Assembly: GCA_021774625.1 (NCBI GenBank)
Contig: JAJFIV010000031.1
Location: forward strand, 1-64,000
Direction: 5' to 3'
Length of the DNA stretch: 64,000 bases
Origin: Alphaproteobacteria bacterium
Lineage (GTDB): Bacteria; Pseudomonadota; Alphaproteobacteria; Sphingomonadales; JAKSBY01
Shown here piece by piece: positions 7,671 through 17,076 of this stretch. Position 1 is the first letter of the stretch. Each line of letters starts with the position of its first letter. Made by a program: the position numbers and the translations under genes. The notes under the pieces are model-generated. The model made no database searches. It was not told the DNA's origin and saw only the letters and a list, made by a program, of their open reading frames with translations.

Positions 7671-8579
7671 CTATCGCATCTTCCCCAGAAACGCATGCGT
7701 CAGAATTTTATAGGCCAGCTTGGCGGCGAGAAAATTGGGACCGTGCAGGGCCTTGATGGGGGCAAGTTCGTTGACGTCGGCGCCAAGAATGTTAGAGATT
7801 TTAGCGGCTTCCCGGATCACGGTGATGGCATCGTCCCAAAACAGACCCCCCGGTTCTGGCGTACCGGTGGCCGGCATCAGGCTGGAATCAAAACCGTCAA
7901 GATCGAAGGTAAGATAGACATCGCGGTCTTTCAGGGGAGCAACAATATCCGCCACAGCCCAGGCCGCCTTATCCTTGGCCCAATGGATGTGAATGCGGTC
8001 GCGGCTGGCTTCCAGATAGGGGATTTCGCCGGCGGAGATATTGCGGATGCCGACGGACACCAATGTCGTCACTTCCGGATGGTCGAGAACCCGGCGCAGG
8101 GCGGCGGCGTGGGAATAGGTTTCCCCATTATAACCGTCCCGCAAATCCGCATGGGCGTCGAAATGGAGAATGGCGAGATCCGGATAGCGCCGCACAAACG
8201 GCCGGATCGCGCCGGGCGTGATGGAATGTTCGCCGCCGAAGGTCAGCGGGAATTTGTCCGCCGCCAGGACCGCTTCCACCAGACCTTCCAACTGATCGAC
8301 GGCATCGGTCAGTCTATCCGCTACCGTCACCGGCGCCAGGGTTGCGATGCCTATATCCCGGACCGGCTCGCACCAGAATTCCTCATCGAACAGCTCCACC
8401 TCATGGCTTGCCGCGATCATCGCTTCGGGCCCGGCGGCCGTGCCGCCGCCGTAGGAAACTGTCGCTTCCAGCCCGAACGGGATGACCACGGCCTTCGCCC
8501 GTTCGGGCGGCACCGCATACTCATCTTCGAGGCCTAAAAAGCCATCCTGCGATTTTCTGAAACTTAAATCCGTCATCAT
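7671..8579 (-). CDS. speB: Agmatinase/ureohydrolase (SpeB-like)
   Basis: The start is placed at the Met pair 'MMTDLSFRKSQDGFLGL'; the longer ORF would overlap the divergent transporter gene. The ~302-residue protein has the binuclear manganese motifs of the arginase family: 'FGGEHSIT', 'ILHFDAHADLRDGY' and 'YLTFDLDGFDSSLMPATGTP'. It most likely hydrolyses agmatine to putrescine and urea in the cytosol; guanidinobutyrase or related activity cannot be excluded. No arginine decarboxylase is nearby. Confidence 0.88.
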   Translation of the reverse strand: MMTDLSFRKSQDGFLGLEDEYAVPPERAKAVVIPFGLEATVSYGGGTAAGPEAMIAASHEVELFDEEFWCEPVRDIGIATLAPVTVADRLTDAVDQLEGLVEAVLAADKFPLTFGGEHSITPGAIRPFVRRYPDLAILHFDAHADLRDGYNGETYSHAAALRRVLDHPEVTTLVSVGIRNISAGEIPYLEASRDRIHIHWAKDKAAWAVADIVAPLKDRDVYLTFDLDGFDSSLMPATGTPEPGGLFWDDAITVIREAAKISNILGADVNELAPIKALHGPNFLAAKLAYKILTHAFLGKMR

Positions 8580-8652
8580 GCGTTTCTTATTACGGGCATG
8601 GACAAAATTAGCAAGCACTGGCATGTTCCGGAAAAATAAAAAAGGGGATCCC

Positions 8653-9567
8653 ATGGAAGCGCACGGCTCAAAGAAAGTGGTTTATGCCGCCCTGATTGGA
8701 AATTCCCTGATCGCGGTCACCAAATTCACCGCCTCAACCCTGACCGGTTCGTCCGCCATGTTTTCCGAGGCCGTTCATTCGCTGGTCGATACCGGCAATC
8801 AGTTTCTGCTGCTGTTTGGCATGAAGCAGGCAAAAAAACCGGCAGACGCCAAACATCCCTTCGGCTACGGCATGGCGCTTTATTTTTGGAGCTTCGTTGT
8901 CGCCATTCTGATTTTCGGGCTCGGCGCCGGTATTTCCATTTATGAAGGCATCCACAAACTTCAGGACCCGGAACCTATCCGCAAGGCCTATATCAATTAT
9001 ATCGTGCTTTCCATGGCCATCATTTTCGAAGGCTTCTCCTGGTGGGTGGCTTTCCGGGAATTCAAAAAATCCAAGGGCGATATGGGATGGATGGAAGCCG
9101 TGCGCATATCCAAGGATCCGGTCATTTTTACTGTCTTTTTCGAGGACAGCGCCGCCATGCTCGGCCTGATTGCGGCCCTGATCGGGGTCTTCGCGGCCCA
9201 GACCCTGGGCATGCCGGAACTGGACGCCGCCGCCTCCATCGTGATCGGCATCATTCTGGCCGGCACCGCAGTCCTTCTCGCCATTGAAACCAAAGGCCTG
9301 TTATATGGCGAAGCGGCCTCCAACGCGGTTATTCACGGCATCCGCGCCAAGGCGGAAGCGATCCACGATGTTGTCGGCATCAACAAATTGCTGACCATGC
9401 ATCTGGGACCGCGGGATATTCTGTTGAATCTCAGCCTCGACTGGCGCGATGAAATGAGCGCCCGTGAAGTGGAAATGGTTGTGCGTCAGTTGAAAAAGGA
9501 TATCAAGTCCGCCTACCCGGAAATCACCCGTGTCTTTATTGAGGCCCGGGAGAGAACGGAAGATTAA
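8653..9567 (+). CDS. Cation diffusion facilitator (CDF) transporter
   Basis: The start is at the ATG after AAAAGGGGATCCC ('MEAHGSKKVVYAALIGNSLI'), giving 304 residues; the upstream 57 codons of the ORF are the shadow of the agmatinase gene. Membrane helices with 'SEAVHSLVDTGNQFLLLFG' hold the HxxxD metal site. The second site region reads 'FFEDSAAMLGLI', as in SLC30A9-like members. 'KHPFGYGMALYFW' is also typical. The cytosolic C-terminal domain follows from about residue 215. It likely exports zinc or a similar divalent metal across the inner membrane by proton antiport. Its stop overlaps the folA stop by 4 bp. Confidence 0.9.
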   Translation: MEAHGSKKVVYAALIGNSLIAVTKFTASTLTGSSAMFSEAVHSLVDTGNQFLLLFGMKQAKKPADAKHPFGYGMALYFWSFVVAILIFGLGAGISIYEGIHKLQDPEPIRKAYINYIVLSMAIIFEGFSWWVAFREFKKSKGDMGWMEAVRISKDPVIFTVFFEDSAAMLGLIAALIGVFAAQTLGMPELDAAASIVIGIILAGTAVLLAIETKGLLYGEAASNAVIHGIRAKAEAIHDVVGINKLLTMHLGPRDILLNLSLDWRDEMSAREVEMVVRQLKKDIKSAYPEITRVFIEARERTED

Positions 9568-10046
9568 ACCCGTTCCAGCGTCACGAAACTGAAGGCGGGA
9601 TTGCCGTCGGTGGCCGGGTGGTCCTCACGGGATGTTTCCCGCCATTCCGTTGTGTCAATCGCAGGAAAGACCGTATCGCCATCTGGTGTTGTGTGAACTT
9701 CCGTCAGATAAATGCGGCCGGTCTGGGCTAACGCCTGCCGGTAGATCTCCGCGCCGCCAATGATCATTGATTCTTTAACAGCGCCGGCCTCAGTTACAGC
9801 CTCCTCCAGCGAATGGGCGACGGCCACGCCATCTGCCCGCCAGGCGCGGTCCCGGGTAATCACAATATTCTTGCGTCCCGGCAATGGCCGCCTGATGGAT
9901 TCATAGGTCTTGCGTCCCATGATGATGGGCTTGCCCATGGTGATGGCTTTGAAATATTTCAGGTCCGCCGGGATGCGCCACGGCAAATCACCGTCGCGCC
10001 CGATCACGCCATTTTCCGCCTTTGCGACCACCATGGAAATGATCAT
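9564..10046 (-). CDS. folA: Dihydrofolate reductase FolA
   Basis: The 160-residue protein carries 'AENGVIGRDGDLPWRIPADL' (substrate-binding W and D), 'IIMGRKTYESI' for NADPH, 'LPGRKNIVITR' and 'MIIGGAEIYRQAL'. It reduces dihydrofolate to tetrahydrofolate in the cytosol. thyA, a frequent partner, is not adjacent. The upstream gene is the Asp-box protein at 10056-13325, only 9 bp away, with GAGGTGGGG before the ATG. The two may be cotranscribed although functionally unrelated. Confidence 0.96.
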   Translation of the reverse strand: MIISMVVAKAENGVIGRDGDLPWRIPADLKYFKAITMGKPIIMGRKTYESIRRPLPGRKNIVITRDRAWRADGVAVAHSLEEAVTEAGAVKESMIIGGAEIYRQALAQTGRIYLTEVHTTPDGDTVFPAIDTTEWRETSREDHPATDGNPAFSFVTLERV

Positions 10047-10055
10047 TCCCCACCT

Positions 10056-13000
10056 CTAGTCTTCCGGCCAGGCGGGAATGCGGCCGGGGGTCCAGGGGGC
10101 GGCGTTGCCGAGTTCGCCCTCGATGGCGGTCAGAGCGGCATTGACGGTGTGCAGCGTATCAAGCACACCAGTGAAATCCTCTTTAGCGACTTCGATAGTC
10201 TGCAGAATATTGGGCGGCACGTCGGCCAGGGTGCCCCGCTGGGCAAAGCCGAAGGAGCCGAGGCGGCTGTTGATGGATTCCATTCCCTGCTCATTATAAC
10301 GGGCGGCGGCCTCGCGGCCATTCAGGAGAATAGCCGCATCCTCAAGCTGGCTTTCCAGCGCCCGCAAACGGGTGTTCTGATCTTCCGTCGCGACCGGCGT
10401 TTCCAGCAGCGCGCGCTTGACATGGTCCATTCGCTCCCCGAGTTCATTGATCGCGCGGCCGGCCCCGGAAATCGCACGTTCCAAAGCCGCCACATCCTGA
10501 TGGACCGCATTGAGCGCTGCGGGATCGCTGGTGGTAAACAGGCCGCGCTCCAGCATCTTCACCTCGAAATCAGCCGGACCGGCAATTTGCGTCACCCCGC
10601 TTTCAATCCGTTTCTCAACGGTAACCGAATAAGTGCCAGGCGCCACAAGGTGGCCCTGCGGCGGGCCGCCGAAAGGCGAGGATGGCGCTGGAGTCAGGCG
10701 GATCGGCGCATTGGCCGGCCAGCGCAAATCCCAGGCGATGCGGTGAAAGCCTTTTGACGTGGGGCCGGTGATGCGGCGGACAATATCTCCGCTGGCATTG
10801 CGGACGGTGAAAATCAGCGCCGGTTCTTCCTCGCGGTCTTCCGCCTCCAGTTCTTCCCAGCTGGGATAGGGATTATCGCCGCCGTCCTTTTGTGCGGCCT
10901 TTTCATTTTTCTGCCGGGCGGCCTTTTGTGTTTGATAGCCGTCCTTCAGATAATAGGAGAAGACGGCGCCAAAAGGCGGATTGGGGGCAACGAAATAATC
11001 CTCCCCCAGAAAACCCTTTTCACCAAAGCCCCAGCGGTTGGCTTCCACATAAAGCCAGGGGTCTTTCACCGGGAACAGGGTTGCCTCGGCGGATGCAACG
11101 TCCGAAGAGGCCACTCGAAGCGGCGTATAATCATCCAGGATCAAAAAACCGCGCCCGAAGGAGCCGACCACCAGATCATTTTCCCGCCGCTGGATTTCCA
11201 GATCACGCACCGCAATGGTCGGAATGCCGCCTTTAAGCTGGGTCCAGCTTTCGCCGCCATTCTGGGTGAAAAACACGCCGAATTCAGTGCCGACAAACAG
11301 CAGGTCGGGGTCGGCATGATCCTGCACAATGGTGTGCGCCGTGCCGCGCTCCGGCAGATTACCGGCGATGGACCGCCAGCTTTTTCCCCGGTCCGTACTT
11401 TTAAAGACATAGGGTTTGAAATCGCCCCGCTTGTGATTGTCGAAGGTGGCGAAAACCACATCGGGATTGTGGAGGGACGGCGCGAGATCGCCCACATAGG
11501 TCATGTCCGGCACGCCTCTGATACGCTCAATCCTGTGCCAGTTTTCGCCGCCATCTTCGGTGATCTGGATCAGGCCGTCATCGGTCCCGACGAAGATCAG
11601 GCCCTCCTGAAGCGGGCTTTCGGCAAGTGAAATGATGCTGCCATAAAGCGATGTAGATGCGTTTTTCGCCACCGCATCCACGCTCCAGATCCGGCCCATT
11701 ACTTTCAGTTCATTGCGGTCGAGATTGCGGGACAGGTCACCGCTCACCGCGCGCCAGCTATTCCCCTGATCATCGCTGCGGAAGAGCTTCTCCGCTCCGA
11801 AATAAAGCCGTTCATTATCGTGAGGGCTGATAATAAAGGCGGAATTCCAGTTCCAGCGATAGCTCTTTTCGCCCTTGCCCGGCTGCGGCGTAATATAGAC
11901 CTGCTCGCTGGTGGTTTTGTCAAAACGCACCAGATTGCCATGTTGCAGCTGGGAATAGACAATATCCGGATTTTCCGGATCGACCTGGGTTTTGAAACCG
12001 TCGCCGCCCAGTGTCACGATCCAGTCCTCATTGGCAATGCCCTGGGTATTGAAGGTGCGGGCCGGTCCGCCGAAGGAGGCGTTGTCCTGGGTGCCGCCGT
12101 AAACATTATAGAAAGGGAAATCATTGTCCGGCGTCGCCCGGTAAAACTGGGTCAGCGGCAGATTGCGCATATGCCGCCAGTTGGCGCCCCGGTCGAAGCT
12201 TTCATAAACACCGCCGTCATTGCCGGTGATCAGATGATCGGAATCATCCGGATCAATCCACAGCGCATGTTCGTCCACATGGCGGTGGTTGACGCCAACC
12301 CGGCTCCAGTTCGCCCCGCCATCCTCGGACACCTGCATGAAAGTATCCATGGAATAGACGCGGTTCGGGTTGTTGGGATCGACAATCAGCTCATTATAAT
12401 ATTGCGGACTGCCCGCCACGTAATCAGACTGTTTGGACCAGCTTTCGCCAAAATCGGTCGAACGGTACACACCGCCGCCTTCCTGGGCTTCAATAATGGC
12501 GTATACGGTGCTTGGCGCGGAAGGGGCAGCAGCCAGGCCGATCCGTCCCACGTCACCGTCGGGCAGGCCATTGGTGATTTTGCGCCAGGTTGCCCCGCCG
12601 TCGGTAGATTTATGGACACCGCTGCCCGGGCCGCCATTGATCAGGGTCCAGACATGGCGGCGGCGCTGATAGGTACTGACCACCAGATGATCGGGATTAT
12701 CCCGGTGCATGACCATCTCATTGGCCCCCGTATCGTCATCCACATGCAGCACCCGTTCCCAGTTGGCACCGCCATCGGTGGTCTTGTAAATCCCGCGCTC
12801 CCCGCCGGAATTCCACAACGGCCCCTGAGCGGCTACATAGAGTGTATTGGAATCCCGGGGATCAATCACGATCTGACCGAGATGCTCGGACAGCTTCAGC
12901 CCCATATTCTCCCATGTCTTGCCACCATCGCCGGACCGGTACACGCCGTCGCCATAGGCGACCGAGCGCTGGCTGTTATTTTCGCCCGTTCCCACCCAGA

Positions 13001-13325
13001 CCACATCGGGATTATTGGGATCGAGCTCCACAACCCCGATGGAAAAAGACCCCTGACTGTCGAAGATCGGTGACCAGCTGATACCGTTGCTGGTGGTTTT
13101 CCACAATCCGCCTGACGCCGTTCCCACATAATATTGCTGATGCCGCTCAGGATGAACGGCAAAATCCGAAATCCGTCCCGACGTAAAGGCCGGCCCGATA
13201 TTGCGGAACGCCAGCCCGTTATAGGAAACCGAATTTTCGTCATCGGACTGGGCGATCACCGGAGCAGCCGCGCCCCCGGCCAGCAGACCCAGTGAAAGAA
13301 GTGAAGAAACAAATGTGCGCCGCAT
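10056..13325 (-). CDS. Large secreted Asp-box (BNR/sortilin-like) beta-propeller protein
   Basis: The 1089-residue protein has a Sec signal peptide ('MRRTFVSSLLSLGLLAGGAA' with cleavage near 'VIAQS') and about eleven Asp-box repeats of the S-x-D-x-G-x-x-W type between residues 70 and 720, for example 'STDGGATWRKI', 'SDDQGNSWRAV' and 'STDRGKSWRSI'. This is the VPS10/sortilin-like or BNR propeller architecture, probably two propellers. The C-terminal 300 residues contain a jelly-roll-like segment ('ITGPTSKGFHRIAWDLRWPA') and a coiled coil. It is extracytoplasmic, possibly glycan- or protein-binding; hydrolase activity is not evident. The propeller order may suit scaffold or protease-related roles, but that is inference. 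Confidence 0.85.
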   Translation of the reverse strand: MRRTFVSSLLSLGLLAGGAAAPVIAQSDDENSVSYNGLAFRNIGPAFTSGRISDFAVHPERHQQYYVGTASGGLWKTTSNGISWSPIFDSQGSFSIGVVELDPNNPDVVWVGTGENNSQRSVAYGDGVYRSGDGGKTWENMGLKLSEHLGQIVIDPRDSNTLYVAAQGPLWNSGGERGIYKTTDGGANWERVLHVDDDTGANEMVMHRDNPDHLVVSTYQRRRHVWTLINGGPGSGVHKSTDGGATWRKITNGLPDGDVGRIGLAAAPSAPSTVYAIIEAQEGGGVYRSTDFGESWSKQSDYVAGSPQYYNELIVDPNNPNRVYSMDTFMQVSEDGGANWSRVGVNHRHVDEHALWIDPDDSDHLITGNDGGVYESFDRGANWRHMRNLPLTQFYRATPDNDFPFYNVYGGTQDNASFGGPARTFNTQGIANEDWIVTLGGDGFKTQVDPENPDIVYSQLQHGNLVRFDKTTSEQVYITPQPGKGEKSYRWNWNSAFIISPHDNERLYFGAEKLFRSDDQGNSWRAVSGDLSRNLDRNELKVMGRIWSVDAVAKNASTSLYGSIISLAESPLQEGLIFVGTDDGLIQITEDGGENWHRIERIRGVPDMTYVGDLAPSLHNPDVVFATFDNHKRGDFKPYVFKSTDRGKSWRSIAGNLPERGTAHTIVQDHADPDLLFVGTEFGVFFTQNGGESWTQLKGGIPTIAVRDLEIQRRENDLVVGSFGRGFLILDDYTPLRVASSDVASAEATLFPVKDPWLYVEANRWGFGEKGFLGEDYFVAPNPPFGAVFSYYLKDGYQTQKAARQKNEKAAQKDGGDNPYPSWEELEAEDREEEPALIFTVRNASGDIVRRITGPTSKGFHRIAWDLRWPANAPIRLTPAPSSPFGGPPQGHLVAPGTYSVTVEKRIESGVTQIAGPADFEVKMLERGLFTTSDPAALNAVHQDVAALERAISGAGRAINELGERMDHVKRALLETPVATEDQNTRLRALESQLEDAAILLNGREAAARYNEQGMESINSRLGSFGFAQRGTLADVPPNILQTIEVAKEDFTGVLDTLHTVNAALTAIEGELGNAAPWTPGRIPAWPED

Positions 13326-13357
13326 GGAACCCTCCCCGGATTTTTAGGATGCAAGGA

Positions 13358-13386
13358 ACTATCTTTCACTCTGCCCTGTTTGTAAA
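13358..13386 (-). promoter_or_regulatory. Probable sigma-70 promoter for the Asp-box gene
   Basis: On the minus strand TTTACA and GATAGT are separated by 17 bp, ending 33 bp before the ATG at 13325. It lies in the 193-bp divergent region shared with the aminopeptidase at 13519. Confidence 0.4.
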
Positions 13387-13518
13387 GATTGCTATGGTAA
13401 TAAAGCAGGGATCAGTGATCATTGTTACATAATCCGCGCACAGGACTTCCCTTCTCCATCTTTACTGCTATTGTTTCCTCAATCTTCACTGGGACAGTAA
13501 AATAAATAGGGGGATTTT

Positions 13519-14991
13519 ATGCGCTATGTCGGTTTCCTGATGGTCAGTTTGTGGTTTTTGGCACTGGGCACGCCGGCCTTCGCCGCCGATCCTCCCAAGG
13601 CAGAACTCGCCACGCGGCACGCCGCCCTTGCGGCCGGCCTGCCCGCGAACTCCGTGGTTGTTTTATTTTCTGAAGAAGAAAAACTGCGCAGCAACGATGT
13701 CAATTGGCCTTTCCGCCAGAACAACGAAATCAACTATTTCACCGGCTCCACAAAACGCAAGACCGGCTTCGCCCTCATCAAAGACAATGAAACCGTCACG
13801 ACGGTTATTTTTGCGCAAGCGCCCAACCGGGTTTTTGAAACCTGGATTGGCCGTCTTCCCGATTTTGACACGATAAAAGAAGAGACGGGCGTTGATCTTG
13901 TTGTCCCGGAAAAAGAGATGCCCGTCTTTATTGAAGCCCTGCTGAACGGCAAGCCGTGGGGAGAGACGCCGGGACGATATCTGCCGCCGCGGTTTCCGGA
14001 TTTTTACGCTGCGGTAAAAGAAGCCACTGCCGGTGTGTGGCTCAGCCTCGGACGCCAGCGAAAGATTGCAAATGACGACACAGCGGCCAGTCTCTTTGCA
14101 AAACGAATCCGCACCCATTTCCCGGAACTGCAAATTCGCAACATCACGCCCGCCATCAATGACATGCGGGAAATAAAAAGCCCTTGGGAGCTGGCCCAGC
14201 TGAAAAGCGCCATTGGTATCACCGTTGCCGCGCAAAAAGCGGCGATGCAGCGCGTAAAAACGGCGGATTATGAATATCAGCTGGAAGCAGCCATTGAATT
14301 TGTCTTTCGCGACAGCGGCGCCTGCTGCGCTGGATATCCCTCTATTGTCGCAGGCGGTGAAAATGCCACTATTTTGCATTATGACGAAAATAACGATCCC
14401 ATCAAAAAAAATCAGTTGCTGCTGACCGATATCGGCGCTGAGGTGAGCTATTATTCGGCGGATGTTACGCGCACCTTTCCTGCATCCGGCTCTTTCAGCG
14501 CGGCGCAGCGGGCAATCTACAGCGCCGTCCTGGACGCGCAATCACAGGCCATTGAGGAAATCAGGGCCGGCGTGAAAGGCAAAACACTGGAAGACTTGGC
14601 CATCCGGGTTATGGGCGAACATCTGCTGCGCCTCGGCCTGATAGAGAAAAACGAAGCCGAGCAGGTCAGGCTCTATTTCCTGCACGGCCTCGGCCACACC
14701 ATCGGTCTGGATGTTCATGATACCTGGGAATCCCATACTGAACTCCGCCCCAATATGGTCATCACCGTGGAGCCGGGGCTTTATATCCGCAAGAACGATG
14801 TGTTCGAAAGCGAGGCCTTCAAGGCCATGTCTGAGGGGGCGCAGCAAACCGTCCGCGAAAATATTGAAAAATATGACGGTATCGGCGTCAGGATCGAGGA
14901 TGATATCCTGGTCCAGAAAAAAGGGTATGTAAATCTGTCCGAAGATGGCTTGCGTACAATCGAAGACATAGAAGCCTTCATGGCCCGATAG
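13519..14991 (+). CDS. Secreted Xaa-Pro aminopeptidase (M24B, PepP-like)
   Basis: The 490-residue protein begins with a signal peptide ('MRYVGFLMVSLWFLALGTPA', cleavage after 'FAA'). An aminopeptidase P N-terminal domain follows ('FRQNNEINYFTGSTKRKTGF'), then a pita-bread M24 domain. The metal ligands are visible: Asp in 'LLTDIGAEVSYYSADVTRTF' (two), His in 'HGLGHTIGLDVHD', Glu in 'ITVEPGLYI' and Glu in 'GVRIEDDILV'. It should remove N-terminal residues before proline, in the periplasm or outside the cell. Most PepP enzymes are cytosolic, so the exported form fits the many secreted peptidases in this window. Confidence 0.9.
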   Translation: MRYVGFLMVSLWFLALGTPAFAADPPKAELATRHAALAAGLPANSVVVLFSEEEKLRSNDVNWPFRQNNEINYFTGSTKRKTGFALIKDNETVTTVIFAQAPNRVFETWIGRLPDFDTIKEETGVDLVVPEKEMPVFIEALLNGKPWGETPGRYLPPRFPDFYAAVKEATAGVWLSLGRQRKIANDDTAASLFAKRIRTHFPELQIRNITPAINDMREIKSPWELAQLKSAIGITVAAQKAAMQRVKTADYEYQLEAAIEFVFRDSGACCAGYPSIVAGGENATILHYDENNDPIKKNQLLLTDIGAEVSYYSADVTRTFPASGSFSAAQRAIYSAVLDAQSQAIEEIRAGVKGKTLEDLAIRVMGEHLLRLGLIEKNEAEQVRLYFLHGLGHTIGLDVHDTWESHTELRPNMVITVEPGLYIRKNDVFESEAFKAMSEGAQQTVRENIEKYDGIGVRIEDDILVQKKGYVNLSEDGLRTIEDIEAFMAR

Positions 14992-15057
14992 ATTTCAGCA
15001 TAACCGATCGGCTGCTTTAAGGTGGCCCTTAAGACGGCATGCCGGATGGAATTTAAG

Positions 15058-15086
15058 TTGATTTACCGCGAACTCCGCCCTAATTT
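15058..15086 (+). promoter_or_regulatory. Promoter of tRNA-Thr
   Basis: TTGATT and TAATTT are separated by exactly 17 bp, and the -10 ends 14 bp before the tRNA. The start region is GC-rich (gcgcgggc), like the discriminator of stringently controlled stable-RNA promoters. Confidence 0.5.
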
Positions 15087-15100
15087 GCGCGGGCTATCTG

Positions 15101-15176
<76 letters not shown>

Positions 15177-15189
15177 TTATTTTTCAATT

Positions 15190-15260
15190 GTCTCCGTTGC
15201 GCCGGACCCGTGTCCGTCATCCATGCCGGTTTGGGGCATGAGACGCGCTCAAGGCTGTCC
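15190..15260 (+). repeat. Post-tRNA repeat, copy B
   Basis: 'gtctccgttgcgccggaccc' and 'gcatgagacgcgctcaaggc' match copy A (751-839) in order, with a divergent middle. The copy starts about 13 bp after the tRNA-Thr CCA. Confidence 0.5.
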
Positions 15261-15442
15261 GGTTCAGACTTTCTCCGCTAAAGTGCACCATTGTTTTTCT
15301 TGTGACAGTCTTGCCTCCATGACTGCCATTCCCCCTCAATGTCAAATATTGCTTGATATGTGCCGGGTGAATCATTTTTCTGCTATACCGGTATCGGTCA
15401 TGCAATTCTGGAGGAAGTCCGTTGGTAAAATGGAGGAGCAGA

Positions 15443-16735
15443 ATGTGGGGGGTGCTTTTAGTCTTTCTTGCCGGCGCTCCATTTATGCCTGTAAAGTCAC
15501 TGGATGGCGGCCCGGCGGCGGACTTTCTTTCCGTCTTTTCTGCGGATATGAAACCCGGCAGCACTTTAAGGCTTCCCGCTTCGGGCTATCTGACAGATAA
15601 TCCCGCCCTCAAGCAGCGGCGCTTTAACGAGGACGGCAATAATTGGACCATCACCAGGCGGGAGCTGGGTTATACCGGATATGGCGGCCAGTTTGCAGCA
15701 TGGAATGACTGCGAATTTATCCGCCGGGATGATCGGCGCTGGCTGGTATGCGGGCGCGCCGGCGGCCATATGGATGCCGGCCTGTCGGATGCCTTTTCAT
15801 TCGCCCTGCATGAGGCCCGCGGCTGGGTTCGTGTGCTGAACCCGCGGCCATTGGACTGCGAGATTGAAACGGGCGATCCAAAATGGCCCGAAATGCGGGC
15901 ATTTGATCAAAATGATTATGCCTGTAAGGGAAAAACCCACGATCGTTTTATGCCGAATATGGGCCACACATACGGGTCGCGAACCCATGATCCGGCGACC
16001 GGCCGAACCTTTGAAATCCACATCGCTCCGTTTCCGGGGTCCGGCAGCAATCCTGTCACATGGAGAGGGAATTTAGCGGCATTGTTTGACTGGAATGATA
16101 TGACGCTTGATGCGGTCAATACGGGACCGCACCCTTATCTCCGTCCCGAAACAAAGGGACCGCGGACGGGCTTTCTGGTCAATACAAAAACCGGCGGCGA
16201 TGAAAGTCCCGATATCGATAATATAACAAGATGGCTGCCCGGCAGATTTCCGGCGACCTGTCTTTTGCCGAACGGGCAGATGCTGGTTTGGTCGAGAAAC
16301 ACCCTGTTTTATTATGAAATGGTGAATATGGAAATTGCGGATATAGCCGCTGCCCCGTTTACCCGATCTTGGGGTACGATAAGCTGTTACGAAAAAAGAG
16401 TGGTGGGCTTTTCAGCCAAATGGTCGTCCTCGGGCACACATGACCGGATATTTCAGGTTGAACTGGATGACGCCTATCGGCCTGTATCGCACCGGCTGCT
16501 GACAGACAGGCAGTTCCCGGAAGGCAGCCAAATCGTTCATGCGGGCGGCAGCAACTATGTTTATACGGGCGGCGCGCTGCAGACTTATGATTTCGCTCAT
16601 GACAGGCTGGCTGACCTTCATGTCTTCCCGGACCATCAGCGGTCTTACAAGAAAATGTTTTACGATCAGCAATCCGGCGCGCTGGTCATCGCGAGACGGG
16701 AAGGTGTGTGGGTCCATAAGCCGGCGAACAATTGA
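15443..16735 (+). CDS. Secreted protein of unknown function, kelch/galactose-oxidase-like propeller suspected
   Basis: GGAGGAGC just before the ATG at 15443 selects this start over the TTG at 15422 and gives a signal peptide 'MWGVLLVFLAGAPFMPVKSL'. The ~430-residue protein has 'GYGGQFAAWNDCEFIRRDDR' followed by 'RAGGHMDAGLSDAFSFALH' and 'GHTYGSRTHDPATGRTFEIH'. These resemble the repeating blades of galactose-oxidase-like propellers (GGHxDxxxNxxxxF). No catalytic residues are identifiable. It lies alone between two tRNA genes. A degenerate propeller adhesin or binding protein is plausible; the fold is inference. Confidence 0.55.
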   Translation: MWGVLLVFLAGAPFMPVKSLDGGPAADFLSVFSADMKPGSTLRLPASGYLTDNPALKQRRFNEDGNNWTITRRELGYTGYGGQFAAWNDCEFIRRDDRRWLVCGRAGGHMDAGLSDAFSFALHEARGWVRVLNPRPLDCEIETGDPKWPEMRAFDQNDYACKGKTHDRFMPNMGHTYGSRTHDPATGRTFEIHIAPFPGSGSNPVTWRGNLAALFDWNDMTLDAVNTGPHPYLRPETKGPRTGFLVNTKTGGDESPDIDNITRWLPGRFPATCLLPNGQMLVWSRNTLFYYEMVNMEIADIAAAPFTRSWGTISCYEKRVVGFSAKWSSSGTHDRIFQVELDDAYRPVSHRLLTDRQFPEGSQIVHAGGSNYVYTGGALQTYDFAHDRLADLHVFPDHQRSYKKMFYDQQSGALVIARREGVWVHKPANN

Positions 16736-16814
16736 ATGCCGGCGAAGCCATCCGAAAACTTCCGGCGCGGGGTAATGAATATTGAATTTACAAAGGTTAG
16801 GGTAAGGACCCGCC

Positions 16815-16892
16815 GGCCGTCGTAGCTCAACTGGATAGAGCACCAGACTTCGAATCTGGGGGTTGGGAGTTCGAGTCTCTCCGACGGCGCCA
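16815..16892 (+). tRNA. tRNA-Arg(TCG)
   Basis: Acceptor GCCGTCG/CGACGGC, D arm 'agctcaactggatagagc', anticodon stem CCAGA/TCTGG with loop CT-TCG-AA, T arm GGGAG-TTCGAGT-CTCTC, discriminator G and an encoded CCA at 16890-16892. It decodes CGA. Its 3' half closely resembles the tRNA-Arg(ACG) fragment at 705-749. The rest of the 341-bp gap (16736-17076) holds only a repeat copy. Confidence 0.95.
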
Positions 16893-16893
16893 T

Positions 16894-16941
16894 TTCCATA
16901 AGGTCTCCGTTGTTCCGGACCCTTGGCCCTTCCTCAAAGAT
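16894..16941 (+). repeat. Post-tRNA repeat, copy C
   Basis: Starts 1 bp after the CCA of tRNA-Arg(TCG) and matches copy A at 751-797 almost throughout ('ttccataaggtctccgttgt' and 'cccttggcc', then 'ttcctcaa'), with only a few substitutions and a one-base length change. Confidence 0.6.
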
Positions 16942-17076
16942 CAATACGGATATTTTAAAGATCATTAGCCGGGACGGGAGTCTGGCCCCCAGCCCCGGGC
17001 GCAGTTTATCAGAAGACGTTTATGAATGTGCGAGATTGATCTTGTGAATCCATCCTGTGCCGCCTAGGCTCCGCGG

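Noticed and set aside
11820-13073. 417-residue plus-strand ORF opposite the Asp-box gene
   Set aside because: Shadow of a repeat-rich gene; no start signal or family.
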